A stretch of DNA of 64,000 bases from Amyelois transitella (GCF_032362555.1 NC_083512.1:3026001-3090000), one strand, 5' to 3'. Counted from the stretch's first letter, positions 24,101 to 34,114 are shown. The notes: generated by a model not told the origin, from the letters alone. A program made the numbers and translations.

Positions 24101-25489
24101 TGGTAATTTTGTTTGATTTTGCTGTCATCTGTGAATTTAGTTTATAGTTGATCGAAGATTTCCTCCCTCACTATGCGGGGAATATTTTGGTCTTATGACC
24201 ATAATATTAAAGGAGTATGATAGTAGCAAATTTTTTGTCTGTGACCCAAATGAAACCAGGACAAACTAGTTGTCGAAAATTATCCCAAAAATCATAATTT
24301 TTGTTCGCAGCGACGACCTAGGCCGATGTGTGATCGTCGTAGGAATGCCTTATCCAAACATCAGATCTCCCGAACTGAACGAGAAGATGAAGTATTTGGA
24401 CAGAACTGTGGGACCAAATGCCGGCCATGTTTATTACGAGAATCTGTGTATGAAAGCTGTCAACCAGTGCATAGGTAATAAATTTTTCTCTTGCTGATTT
24501 TGGTTTGTTGTCAAAATGTAGTGTGGTTGCGTTCTCATGTGCTTAATTAAATTGAGTTTTCTGCTCCAACGTTGAAGACTCATCTGAGGGTTGTGACCCT
24601 TTTCACGAAGTCTCAAAGAGAATCTTTGTTAGTATACAAGCTGTCAACTAGTGAATTGATATTTATTGTAAATAATTACATTTACTTCACTAGGTACTTT
24701 TTTTAATATTATAGCTAGTTGCTTTATAAGCTGTTTTCTAAAAATGTGTGCTCTGGCTCGGGCCCCATGAAATCCAGAACATAAGCTGGTTTCATAAACG
24801 TTCCCTCCCCCAATGGATAAACGATGCCCTAATCATATACTACCTTCATACGTGGAATGTGACTTAAAAAAATTGTCTTTAGGGACATGATTTCCAACAA
24901 CTGAGGGACATTTTCTTCTGATGAACATACTACAATCATAATACTTTAATTTGACGGTTGATTTTGTAGGTCGTGCAGTGAGACATATTAACGACTATGC
25001 CAGCGTGCTCTTGGTAGATGAGAGATATTCTAGAACTCAAACTATTAATTCATTGCCATCTTTTGTACAGGTGAGTGAACTGTATATTACTCAGGTACAA
25101 TTATATATATACATAATACAATGTGTGTATACTTTACAGGGTAGACAGAGTCAAGTTTTTGAAAGGCCATATTTAGCTGTCTGGCTTAGCGATAGAATTT
25201 AGATTCACAAGTTGACAGATTGCCACCCCATTGCCTAAAAGAATCTGAAGTCTATTAACCATTCGCATGATTTATATTGTGTCATATAAATGTTATGTAT
25301 AATATAAGGCTTTTAAAAGTATCTGAACAGTAACTCAAAAGCCATAAAGATGTTGAAAGAAAACTTCTCTAAAATACGATTTGTTTGCAGAGGTCACTGG
25401 TCTCAAATTGCAACTTCGGTAACACAATGGGAAACATAGTGAAATTCTTTGCAAGGCATAAACAGAAAACTACCATGGAAAATGTATAA
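15161..25489 (+). CDS. DDX11: DDX11/ChlR1-type Fe-S DNA helicase, complete, 14 exons
   Basis: Exons: 15161-15280, 15354-15474, 15585-15916, 19205-19368, 19733-19973, 20303-20570, 20931-21289, 21477-21662, 21940-22143, 22743-22931, 23713-23819, 24311-24474, 24970-25070, 25391-25489. All phases agree and give 884 residues; human DDX11 is about 900. This superfamily 2 XPD-like 5'-3' helicase acts in sister-chromatid cohesion and replication repair. Motifs: Walker A SPTGTGKS, split by intron 1; a lysine-rich coiled-coil and acidic insert in exon 3; motif Ia [11 protein letters not shown]; Fe-S cysteines in [13 protein letters not shown] and KACPYY; Walker [32 protein letters not shown]; and motif VI NQCIGRAVRH. 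The residue after DEAH is Gly, where family members usually have Asn, and the segment around it (exon 6) is the least conserved. Introns 3, 5, 9, 10 and 13 carry repeats. An AG before 15145 could mark a 5' UTR intron. Confidence 0.95.
16417..16648 (+). mobile_element. SINE-like (TATG)n family copy, target of the LINE insertion
   Basis: A diverged copy (CATGGATGTCATTATAGCCG; TAGGTGATGGGCTAGCAACC) ending in TATGTATG. The LINE at 16662-19128 inserted at its (TATG)n tail, in DDX11 intron 3. Confidence 0.8.
16662..19128 (+). mobile_element. RTE-type non-LTR retrotransposon, 5'-truncated, with target-site duplication
   Basis: The insertion is bounded by a 21 bp direct repeat: 16641-16661 and 19129-19149, starting ATGTATGAATATTTTTCATT. 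The element ends in GAGGCGTGATTT plus (TATG)n. Exact flanking duplication, short tandem-repeat tail and 5' truncation show an insertion by target-primed reverse transcription. It lies in DDX11 intron 3 in the sense orientation and must be spliced out for that gene to be expressed. Confidence 0.93.
16676..19108 (+). CDS. RTE-like LINE ORF: endonuclease C-terminus plus reverse transcriptase
   Basis: An unbroken 810-codon frame. Residues ~12-60 match the end of an AP-type endonuclease ([23 protein letters not shown]), where the RGA..DSDH pattern is typical of RTE elements; the catalytic N-terminal half is lost to truncation. A lysine-rich linker follows (~70-280). The RT spans ~310-600: [79 protein letters not shown] and the catalytic box [11 protein letters not shown]. 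The C-terminus has [12 protein letters not shown] and [15 protein letters not shown], usual for this group. The Met at 16676 is only the first in the truncated frame, so the fragment is not a functional mobile protein on its own even though the RT residues are intact. Clade assignment is from motifs only. Confidence 0.92.
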   Translation: MFQHKEIHTYTRVEGILKSMIDFVIVDERLKNKVLDTHAYRGAGIDSDHLLVISRIRGIFNRWRHRVREQTSALERVKVENLQDMDVGKKYINRLKDEFEDLEEMSDIEDGWKEFKERIVKVAVEVCGVSRRRKGKNHKNAWMSKDVQELVRLKKKAWLDLLAAKANLRMQEVIDEDVNEARKEYKKMKDLVKKAVIRKKEEYKEDFDKRLSEDFQSNLKVFWKSVRSARGNTITRELTRIRCQDGSVVKGEECVLKIWKDYFESLFEKKEGNKKDFCYSEEKENEMEGEIEMFEIVEALKSMKAGKAAGCDRVSVEMLKAGKGVVASQLYCLFNLCWRSGRVPKDWCKAVIVPLYKGKGSQLDCKNYRGISLLSVVGKLYAKVLINRVRNETDDKIWDAQAGFRKGMGCTDQVFSLRCIAEKFLAKSQKVYCTFVDLEKAYDRVGRNELWSALSMHGVSSLLIRPLKSLYEDSSACVRINGAHTEWFKIEKGVRQGCVASPWLFNLFMDSCLTDLKESKSGLRMNELLVKCLLYADDQVILASSAEELQEMVNCMHEALKEKGMKVNVSKTKTLVFEMEKEMTACNILIGGEKVEQVKEFVYLGSKFTSDGKYDSDIERRVNAGNMVNGALHAFMSSQKLSKKARLAVHRGVLVPTLMYGSESWVWQKKHESRINAVEMRALRSMMGVKLSDRIRNSVIRECCDVKEDVVTGIEKGMLRWFGHVERMNESRLTKQIYKESVEGKVGVGRPRRTYLDQIKDVLVKGQVKSTRNRRACMKRVMNVDEAKEVCRDRGKWKEVVSAYPSGKEA
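19993..20165 (+). mobile_element. tRNA-derived SINE, copy 1 (DDX11 intron 5)
   Basis: A box-like GTGGCGCAGCTGTTGTGCGC and B box GGTTCGAATCTC are spaced as in tRNA genes, followed by the same tail as copies at 46091 and 46483 (CTTGGATGTTT ... TATAAAATATA ... TATCTCGTAACACA). The shared non-tRNA tail shows it is a SINE and not a tRNA gene. Confidence 0.85.
22151..22466 (-). mobile_element. RTE-type LINE 3' fragment, rearranged (DDX11 intron 9)
   Basis: The minus strand encodes [19 protein letters not shown] and [11 protein letters not shown], matching the C-terminus of the 16676 ORF with differences, and the tail appears as TACATACATACATAAAATCA. A second short piece of the same region (GGGTACTCTTGACCTGACC) sits beside it at about 22423-22466, out of order. 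Confidence 0.85.
23371..23613 (+). mobile_element. SINE-like (TATG)n family copy, diverged (DDX11 intron 10)
   Basis: TGCCGTGTGGTTTTCGGCAT, AAAAGGCGACTAAGGGATAG and a 3' end GGAAAATATAGACGTGACTA are all recognisable, with many substitutions. Confidence 0.85.
25139..25253 (-). mobile_element. SINE-like (TATG)n family fragment (DDX11 intron 13)
   Basis: GGGTAGACAGAGTCAAG to GCCTAAAAGAATCTGAAG is the 3' half of the family, reversed. Confidence 0.75.
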
Positions 25490-25490
25490 G

Positions 25491-25530
25491 AATAAATAAT
25501 TTATTTACTTAATATGAGCTCTCTAATAAA
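25491..25530 (+). promoter_or_regulatory. DDX11 poly(A) signals
   Basis: AATAAA occurs at 25491-25496 and 25525-25530, just after the stop, implying a very short 3' UTR. Confidence 0.6.
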
Positions 25531-25558
25531 TATTCTATACAAAGTATACAGTGATTTC

Positions 25559-25711
25559 TTTATTTACACACTTATCTAATATACTGTACAGTAATAAAAC
25601 AAATAATTCACTCGACAGTTTTGAAAATGGCGTCGGCTTGTGTTTGCGTCACGCCTTCTGTAGACCAATCAACTAGAAGTCTAAGTTTCTATTTAAACTA
25701 TTTTTTTTATT
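25559..25711 (-). promoter_or_regulatory. Possible SIRT5 poly(A) signals (minus strand)
   Basis: TTTATT on the plus strand (AATAAA on the minus) occurs at 25706-25711, about 80 bp after the SIRT5 stop, and again at 25559-25564, close to the DDX11 3' end. Confidence 0.45.
25608..25688 (-). CDS. Candidate orphan terminal exon between SIRT5 and DDX11
   Basis: On the minus strand an AG at 25690-25689 precedes 26 open codons (KLRLLVDWSTEGV, then TQTQADAIFKTVE) and a TGA at 25610-25608. The frame is blocked by TAG just before the acceptor, as expected for a spliced exon. The composition (CpG, GC-rich, balanced amino acids) looks coding, unlike the AT-rich flanks. It lies beyond the SIRT5 stop, so it might be an alternative last exon, part of another minus-strand gene, or chance. 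The family was not recognised. Confidence 0.3.
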   Translation of the reverse strand, partial: KLRLLVDWSTEGVTQTQADAIFKTVE

Positions 25712-25790
25712 CAGTTAAGTTTCAAACTTTAGACCATTAGAATGAAAATATTTAGATAAGCTTATTTCATATTTATAAGTCAGCAGGCAG

Positions 25791-27280
25791 TCATCCATCT
25801 AAAGCCGTCGGCAATGTGGTACCGCAAGGGCCCTCAAAATAAAACTGAAAGTCGTGAGTAGCGGGCGTAGGCTCTATATTGAATTCCGCGACAGTGGCGC
25901 CGCGCGCGGCCGCTTGGGGAGCGAACATCGCCGCGGGGTACACAACAGATGAAGTACCCACTACAAGGCAGACGTCGCAGGATTCCATTGCAGCTTCTAG
26001 AAGAGAAAATGCATTTTCGATAAAAGTTTAATAAAAAATAATGTGTTTGGGTGGGTGGGATCACTTACAAGAGTTAAAAAGAATATTAAAAAGATTGTAA
26101 GTGGTTACTGCTGCATTGTCAAAGAATGTGAATAGCTCTACAGTAGATAGCGTAAGTAAATAATAACTTTTTATAAGAAATAATCTATATTAAAATTCAA
26201 AATAACATTTCAAACTACCTTCCTAAATAGCTCTATAATTTATAGCTAAATATTTAACAATTTCATATATACCAGCTTTCTGCAGTATATCAGGGTCCAA
26301 GCTTTCACCAAACCACACAATATGAGGTCTGAGAAGTCCACTGCACTTCTGGCAGTGTGGTAGCTCTTTGACCGGTATATCTGATCCTACTACATTTGCA
26401 TCCGGAGCACCTCTGTTCTCTAATGCCTGAAATCATGTTTATTTACCTTTGAAGACCGTTTATAGTACTGTAGGGAATAAATTATGGTAAAACAAAAATA
26501 TTGTTATACATATATTATATTAAAAATTGTATTGAGCTAAGCTAGTTCAATGATTTAGGCATTGAGGTGTGATTTTTATGTTTTTATATATAGCCTTAAC
26601 AACTTACTGCACATATTGGGTTAGTTAAATTAATCAGCACTTCTTTACACTTGGTACAGCGGGTTTTATACAGATTGCCATGGAGTTCTATTAGATTCTT
26701 AGTGCCTGCTCTGGCATGCAGTCCGTCCACGTTTTGTGTAATTACTGTAATTTCTTTCTCTGTTCCATACTTAGATTCATAATTTGCTATTGCAATATGG
26801 CCCTAAAAAAGAACACTAATATAGTTAATGCCCAAGTTTGACAAACTGAGAATATTTTACAATGAAACACCATACAACAAAATATGAATTAATTGAAAAT
26901 AACATTCCAATATATTATAACAATCAATATGTTATAATGTAGCTGTCTGATATAAACAATTTTACCGCATTGGGTTGGGCCTTAGCTGCCACTTCTCTCC
27001 GGTAATGATAAAATTCCCAAACTAAACTCGGACTTGATCTAAATGCGCCTGGAGTGGCCAATGCCGAGGCCTGATACTTCCTCCAGAGCCCACCTGCACC
27101 TCTAAACGTTGGAATACCAGATTCAGCGCTTATACCGGCTCCAGATAAAAAAACAACTTTCTTAGCTGATCTCAAAGCATCCTTAAATTTATTCATATCA
27201 CTCGATTGCCTTATAGCCATTTTAATTATATTATGTGACGCTAAACTATAATTAATTCTCCCTGATATATAAATGCACAT
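25791..27280 (-). CDS. SIRT5: SIRT5-type NAD-dependent deacylase, complete, four exons
   Basis: Minus-strand exons: 27280-26966, 26802-26608, 26426-26273, 25996-25791, all phases agreeing. This class III sirtuin removes malonyl, succinyl and glutaryl groups from lysines, mainly in mitochondria. NAD-binding [18 protein letters not shown] is followed by YHYRREV, whose Tyr and Arg are the SIRT5-specific acyl-carboxylate pocket. Then TQNVDGLH, the catalytic His in ELHGNLY, zinc cysteines in RCTKC and [34 protein letters not shown] and the C-terminal [13 protein letters not shown]. The Met at 27280 gives 289 residues with a short N-terminal extension containing Arg, Asn and Ser ([17 protein letters not shown]), possibly a weak mitochondrial signal; the next Met, at 27220, gives 269. 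Human SIRT5 has 310. The start is therefore unresolved. The gene is tail to tail with DDX11 and head to head with Rab27. Confidence 0.95.
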
Positions 27281-28182
27281 AATTAAAACAAGAACACTCA
27301 GGCGAACCCAAGACTGTCAAACAAACAAAAACATTGATTTGATTTCATTTCAAATTATGTACAGATAATAGTGGCTGCATGTCAACTAGATCAACTAGAT
27401 TCTTTAGCCATTTCTCATGGAAAAATAAAAATAATTAATTTTCTCATGGAAAAATAATCAAATTGGGACGATGTATAATATATTGTATGTGTGTTTGTGA
27501 CGCGATAGTATTCGAACCGCTGGTTTCATATTAAAACTAGTTCAAAATATTGAAAAATACTGTGGATTTCAAAACAATTTTAAAGGTGTTTTAATCTGCC
27601 AGTAGCTTTCTTTTCAAGTATGTAATTGGGGCATTTAAATAAAAATTATCCAAAATAAAAAACAAGTCCAAAAAGGACAAATTAGGAACGAGTTGGCAAA
27701 TAACAAATTGTAATTGCTTAGTGCTACCTTATTACAAACGTCGTATGCTATTCGTGCCTAATCTTCATTGTTCCTTTAGACTTTAAGAACTTATTTATGA
27801 TTAAACTTGAGTTTATCGATTAACAAACAAACTGAGATACCACTTCGTAATTTTTTATGAGTTTCATGGAATATGAGATGTGAACAGCTCACTTTAGATA
27901 ACATAGTTTGCTGCTAATTGTCACTGTCAATGTCAGTATTTAGTCAAAATGTCAACATCGAATCGAGTACTTTGCTTGGCCTGTTGTTTGGTTTTTGTTA
28001 TATTTTTTATTATTGATTATTAAAAAACAACTAATTTGAAATAATACATAAGTTGTACAATTTCTGTAATATGAAAGTGTAAAAAAGCTTACTTGGTCTA
28101 CTGATAATATGTGTATATACAATTTTTAACTTAAAAAAATAATAAATCTCAGCGCATCGCTCAATTGCTACAATCAAACAGA
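27281..28182. promoter_or_regulatory. Shared divergent promoter region of SIRT5 and Rab27
   Basis: About 900 bp separates the two start codons, which point away from each other. It is AT-rich, with no TATA box or binding site that can be named with confidence. The two 5' UTRs must both lie here. Confidence 0.5.
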
Positions 28183-30223
28183 ATGGACTACGATTATCTG
28201 ATAAAATTACTTTGCGTAGGGGATTCAGGAGTTGGAAAAACAAGTTTTCTTTACAAGTACACGGATGGAGTGTTTCACACACAATTCATTTCTACAGTGG
28301 GCATCGATTTTAGAGAAAAAACTGTGGTAAGCCTTGCTATAAATTAGTATCAATGTTTACTATTGGTATCCCATGGTTTCATTTTAATTGTTCGAGATGT
28401 ATTTTTTTCACGCACAGTTTTAATTTGTACCTTTTACTAAGTTTATTGATTATTATTAGTATTTATATTCAATTTGTTAGGTTAATATAAGGAATTAATT
28501 GTATTATCTATGTTTTTTATGTATTTTTTATGTTTTATTCAAAAATATCTAAATTGGTATATTTTACATATCTTTTTTAATATAAATATTCTTTTTGTAC
28601 TGCCAATATTCTATTTTTAACTCTTGTGTATCTCTATAAAATATTGGGGATCATATTTTTTTTAAAGTAATTTCTTTTGCAGATATATCAGCAAAATGGA
28701 CGTCAACATCGAATACATTTACAACTTTGGGATACAGCTGGGCAAGAAAGGTAGAAAATAAAACATTATATATGTTAAACATTAAATTATATTACATGCA
28801 TGATGCAAGTAGCACAGAGCCGCGATGAATGGCGTAGTTTGAAGGAGGCCTACACCCAAGGGGTAGAGACGGACTGAAGAGAGAGAGAGAGAGAGAGAGA
28901 AATTATATTACATACTTAATACAATAAACTAACCTTATAATTTAAACCTAATCTTAAAAAAAAGAAAAAAGAAAATGAAATAATAATTAAACTAATTAAA
29001 AAAAAATGTGGTGCTGACTGCATTCCCTCACTGGAAATGATAATAATAAATATGTATTGTAATTCTTTTAACAAATAATGTTAACAATATTCCGGTTTTG
29101 GGCTATAATCTGCCTTAATATTAATACATAGTAAATAAAATTAATACATCAAACCTTTTTTTATCAGATTTCGTAGCTTGACAACAGCATTCTATAGAGA
29201 TGCAATGGGATTCCTTCTTCTATTTGACTTGACCAATGAAGCATCTTTTCTTGAAGTGAGAAATTGGATTGAACAGTTGAAGGTGAAAACTTTTTATATA
29301 ATAGAAAGTGTTTTGTATTGTTAATTTATTACTAGACTATATTATCAACCATAGTGCTTGAAACTAGTGAAATTAATTTTGAATTTCCTCAAAATATTAT
29401 ATGATGTTAAAATATCCAAAAGTTGATTCAGTATTTAAATTATCAGATACAATAAAATGTAACAATATCCTAAATTAACCAACTGTAACTCCTAAACGTA
29501 ACAATATCCTAAAATTTGTTTCTATAACAGGTTTTTCTTTATTTCAGACGCACAGTCTAAGCGATGATCCCGATATAGTGCTGTGTGGTCACAAATGTGA
29601 TTTGCAAGAGAAACGTTTGGTCAATCAAAATCGTGCTCGGGAGTTTGCCAAGAACTACAACTTGCCGTATCTGGAAACAAGTGCAAAGACTGGGCAGAAT
29701 ATTGACCGGGCTATCGAAATTCTATTGGATAAAGTCATGTTCAGGTATGTTATGCATGACATATTAACTTTTTTTATCTGTGTTAAAGGCATATTAACTT
29801 TTTTATCTGTGTTAAAGGTAGTAAAAAAATGCTGAAAGAATCAAATTGCTATTATTGTAATGTCAAGGTAAAATTCACTTCAAGTGGCAAATACAAAAAT
29901 GACTCGCATAACACTTTCTTTTGTATAGATTTAATATTAAAAATATGCACTTCATTTTAACCTTTTTAATCTAGTTTGGTCTAGGCACAGATATACAATA
30001 ATCTGCTTTGTCTTCTAACTCCATTTGTACAAATGTACGCAAAAAAATACCAAACTAGAGCCATTTTCTTTCATCAACTAACCAAAACCTTTTTTTAAAA
30101 TAGTTTAATTGTTTCAGAATGGAATCATCGGTTGAATACGCAATGATGTGCGCGTCCGGGCGACGCCGACAATCCCTGCAGAAATTGCAGGCAAAGCAGG
30201 ACCAAAAACTATGTATGTGTTAA
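28183..30223 (+). CDS. Rab27: Rab27 small GTPase, complete, five exons, with an atypical G4 motif
   Basis: Exons 28183-28326, 28683-28750, 29168-29282, 29548-29744 and 30118-30223 join in phase to 209 residues (human Rab27A 221). Rab27 directs docking and secretion of lysosome-related and dense-core vesicles. The P-loop GDSGVGKTS, switch [15 protein letters not shown], switch [22 protein letters not shown] and [13 protein letters not shown] are strongly Rab27-like, and the protein ends CMC, a CxC double-geranylgeranylation signal. The G5 motif is ETSAK. The G4 motif, which reads the guanine base and is normally NKxD, is HKCD here (GGT CAC AAA TGT GAT in exon 4). The start is the ATG at 28183 ([11 protein letters not shown]); upstream in-frame codons are not needed. 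The remaining sequence shows no decay. Confidence 0.95.
28812..28901 (+). mobile_element. LINE C-terminal fragment with (GA)n tail (Rab27 intron 2)
   Basis: The frame [19 protein letters not shown] followed by TGA at 28876 and then (GA)n resembles the last residues of an insect LINE protein (DRxxWRSLxEAY pattern). It is unrelated to the (TATG)n LINE family. Confidence 0.6.
29759..29819. repeat. Short tandem duplication, ~29 bp x2 (Rab27 intron 4)
   Basis: CATATTAACTTTTTTTATC with TGTGTTAAAGG occurs twice in succession, differing by one T. Confidence 0.85.
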
Positions 30224-33000
30224 ATTGTTAATTAAGTCTGTGATTTCTATATACATTATTTATCACGCCTGTTTCCCATGGCTATATTTATTCATAGATA
30301 TTCTTCTAGTATAATTTCATAATCATTTAATTTCACTTTGGCAGTTGAGATAATCCTGCTAAAACTTGTATAAAAAAGTTAATTGCGTCATAAGTTATCG
30401 TAATTCTTTACGCATAAAGTGATTAGTTACGAATCCATTTATATTCTTTTTAATTATGAAATAATCGATCTTACAATGCGACTCGCTTGATTCACTTGTA
30501 TTGCCCCAAAAAAATTATATATTGTGTGGGAAAAATATACATTTAGATCATAGTTTGTTTGATTGTCAGTTATAAAAAAAATAAGATTATTTTGTCTAAT
30601 TCTTTATTCACAATGAATTAAAAACAATAATTATATAGTATACCTGACATGACAAATTTAAAAGACTGATTCAGGTTTTCTTTACAACTATATCGAGATT
30701 CTAAATGTATTTTATAAACTTCTTATTTTTACTTTTTGATGTTTAAATTATAAAAGACAATTTAAATAAAAAGTATCTTTATAAAAAGTATTTTTTTTGC
30801 TGATCTAAAGTGCTAACTAGTAAAATTAATTATTAAATACATTATTAGTAGGTTCTTTTTGAACCAATGACAAAATTACACACACGTAATTTGTGCATTC
30901 CTGAAAAAAAAAATAACTATTTGTCTAGAATTCGAACCACAACCAAAATAGTTGCAAATTTTATTTAGTTTAGATTCTTCATGAAAAAATTTTAACAGTC
31001 ATTTGACTTAACAAAGAAATCAAGGGAAAGCAGTGATATTTAACAGTAGTGTCGTTACCAAAACTTGAAATTATTGAAGTACTTGCTTAATAACATGATC
31101 TCTAAAATCAAATTATTATTAAACTTCTTATATTAAGTAAATGTAATTTGTAATTCACAATTTGTATATAAGCCTATGGATATAAAGAAAATATTCCTTG
31201 TATTATGTACCTTTATCAGGGTAATTTATTCTAGTCGTGAAAAGTTCTTTTCTATTATTTTATTTTTAAATTGTATTTCAATTTATTAATATTAAGTATT
31301 AGAATAAGCAGTTTTATGACAGTATTTTGTGTAAAAGGTATTATTGAAATAAACAAACAATGATTGAGTACAAACAAGATTTAGGATTGGACATTACTAT
31401 AAAATGTATGAGGCGAGAAAATTATTGATTTTGTTAATTAAACCATTGATGCATGACAACTGCTTAATGTTTATGGATGAGATGACAAACAATTTTAAAT
31501 CGCAAATAGCTTTAATTATTTTGTTCTTTTATTAAGACGTTTGGCAACATATTAGGTTTTTAAATTTCTTCTTCTTATTAGCTATTGAAATGATATATTT
31601 AAATTTGCTTTAGGAAGCGCGTTTGTTTATAAATATTCCGCACAAATGTTTGCTTTGCACAAATGTATGTTGTTACATTGATTAAATTAGGAAAGTTATA
31701 ATAATATTGATCTCTGTAAATTAAGGTACATGTTATATTTTATTATTGACTAATAAGATGTTGAATGAACTAGCGTAATACAAGTATATTAAAAAACATC
31801 GATAAGTCAGTAACATATCCGTATTTTTTATGTTATTAAGTTTTTTTTTCGTTCCGTAGCCAAATGCACCTAAAAAAATTTTTGGTTATTTTTTTTAACA
31901 TGGCGAATTTGTGATAACCTAGTTTCGATTTCTCAACGTGGGATAATGTGCTTATTCTCACAGCTTGCGGCCTACGTGTGTTATTTTTATTTGTGTACTT
32001 TATGTAAGAAAACAAGATAAGAATAATATAGGACTTTATTCTGATGATTCTATGCTTGTAATGGATATGAAGTATTGTGATGTTATCAAAAAATAATTTA
32101 TTTACCAAATAATAAAACAACGTGACATGAAAATGCTGAAAGGTACCGAGCGGCAAACTGTATGGTCATAAAATTTTTATAGGTAAGGACTTTTTGAAAA
32201 TGGTTAAAGGAGCAAAATATTTATTGAATTTAAATAAACACTATCCCGTTTAGGTATTAAAATGAAGATTCAAATTTTTTAATCTTATAATATCAAGGTT
32301 TTTGATGTATAAAATATCAAATATAATATAATAGTTTATTCTTTGTGTCAGTAATATATATCATGTAAATACAAATTTTACTAATTTGTGATCATTTGGC
32401 TTAAACTAACATATATGAAAATACTTATTACAAATTATAATGTTGTAGATATTGACAATTTATCCTTGACCAAACTGCCATTTACAATTAATTAATGTCA
32501 ATTTATGAAGAATATATCTGATGTTTGTAGTATTAAACTCAATTTATTGGATTAAATATTTCTTTTTATTTCAACGTCTATAGGTTATTATCAACTTCCA
32601 GGATTTTGGCTTGCTACTAGGCCAAAACTAATGCATACTTTTTATTTAACAATAAACAATGATTTATTTGTGCTCTTCGTAGGTCCATGAACATAGGTAA
32701 GTTCACATCTCATTAATTTCAGAAAATATTCATAAATTCGCCTAAGTTGTTTGACTTTGACTGTACCTATGTATCAGAATTTATTCAGCTCCAAAATTGA
32801 CTCGCGACTTCAAAGTGGAACCAATACGCGCGAAGCTCCGAGATTGGTTTGGGGTGTCGAATCTGTGCTCATTCGATCTGTTCCAAATCGAATATATCTA
32901 TATACATATTACATTTGAAACCTTACACCAAACGAGGGGTTCAGAGTACAGTAATCATCTGCCCCTCTGTACGCACGTGATGCGTACTCTTGCAATACGA
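30224..33000. other. Rab27 3' UTR and AT-rich intergenic DNA
   Basis: No exon, RNA gene or clear repeat was recognised. Very AT-rich, with several AATAAA signals; the 3' UTR end was not determined. Confidence 0.5.
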
Positions 33001-33009
33001 AATCCACCC

Positions 33010-33459
33010 TAATTTTAACCTACTTCCCAATGCTTAAAACATATTTTCGTTCACTGTGTCCCTTATAAGCTGTAGGAGGGTAAAGATAAGCGTAACAAAT
33101 AGACTTTGTTGTGAGGTAGTAGTGTCTAAATTAGCCTGTCGTCGAGGGTCGCATCAGCAGACTCCTTCGCGCAGTCGCGGAAGCACAGAACGTCACACTA
33201 GCGTTAATCTTCGGCCTATCCGTGTTTTTAATGTCCGGTGAAATTTTATATTTCGTACGTGAATTAAAGATGTCATAAAAAATTATAATTTTGTGTAGAT
33301 AGAAGTTTTTGGTGTAAGTTGATGAGGTTTTGCATTGTAAATACAATGCCGGCTGTGTTGTAGAAGCGCGGAGCATGTGTGCCTATGTTCGTTACGTTAG
33401 TCGGTTTGTTTATGTATTGAAAGACAACAGATTGGTGCAAGCGAGCGTCGAGCCGGCTC
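33010..33459 (+). promoter_or_regulatory. GC-richer promoter-like region upstream of the 34.28 kb donor
   Basis: CpG-containing stretches (e.g. TCGTCGAGGGTCGCATCAGC) stand out from AT-rich flanks and lead, after the hAT-like insertion, to an exon-like stretch ending in a strong donor. No coding frame was recognised, so a promoter or 5' UTR is inferred. Confidence 0.35.
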
Positions 33460-34106
33460 TAGGGATGTGACATTGCTGATAAAAAATCGATTTTTATATA
33501 ATCGATTTATTTTTTAAGTATGAAAAATCGATTAACAAATAATCGATTTTTCTTAAGAAAATAATCGATTTTATTATATTGATAGATTTTTTTCCTAATT
33601 TTTCAATTTATGTCAAAATAAACGCCATTTACATTATATTAATAGATTTATGCATTAAAAATAAACAACAGAAACAGAAAGTTCTTATAAAATCAACACA
33701 AATTAAAGTTTTTAACAATCAAGTTTGAAAAATGAAGTTTCAGCAACGAATAATGAATAAAATATCAACCGAATGTCGGTAAAATACTGTTCATCGACTA
33801 AATCCATCTAGAGAATGTTTGATTAAATTAATCATCTAAACTGTTTTAAGAGCACAGAAAGAATGCACAGATGGCGTTGATGTAATATTATGGAGCTATG
33901 ATAGTATTCTTTGGCAGTTCGCGTTCCGGGCTCCAAGCCAGAAGACAAAAACGTAATGTTGGAGTGCATTTATTGTATGATTATAAAAATCGATTTTTAA
34001 TCGATTATTAATTTAAAAAAAATCATGTATAAAAATCGATTTTTCTTTTAAAAAAATCGATTTTTAATCGATTTTTTCCATAATCGATTTTTTTTTCACA
34101 TTCCTA
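33460..34106. mobile_element. hAT-like non-autonomous DNA transposon (MITE), 647 bp
   Basis: Terminal inverted repeats TAGGGATGTGA (33460-33470) and TCACATTCCTA (34096-34106) differ at one base. An exact 8 bp duplication, GCCGGCTC, flanks it at 33452-33459 and 34107-34114; 8 bp duplications and this type of terminus are characteristic of hAT elements. There is no transposase frame. Both subterminal regions are filled with copies of AATCGATTTTT, which may serve as transposase-binding repeats. Confidence 0.9.
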
Positions 34107-34114
34107 GCCGGCTC

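Noticed and set aside
28165..28182. Upstream extension of Rab27
   Set aside because: The extra codons before 28183 begin with TTG, not [11 protein letters not shown] at 28183 matches the usual Rab27 N-terminus.
31836..32156. 106 aa minus-strand ORF downstream of Rab27
   Set aside because: The translation is dominated by I, K, N, Y and F from AT-rich DNA and has no motif.
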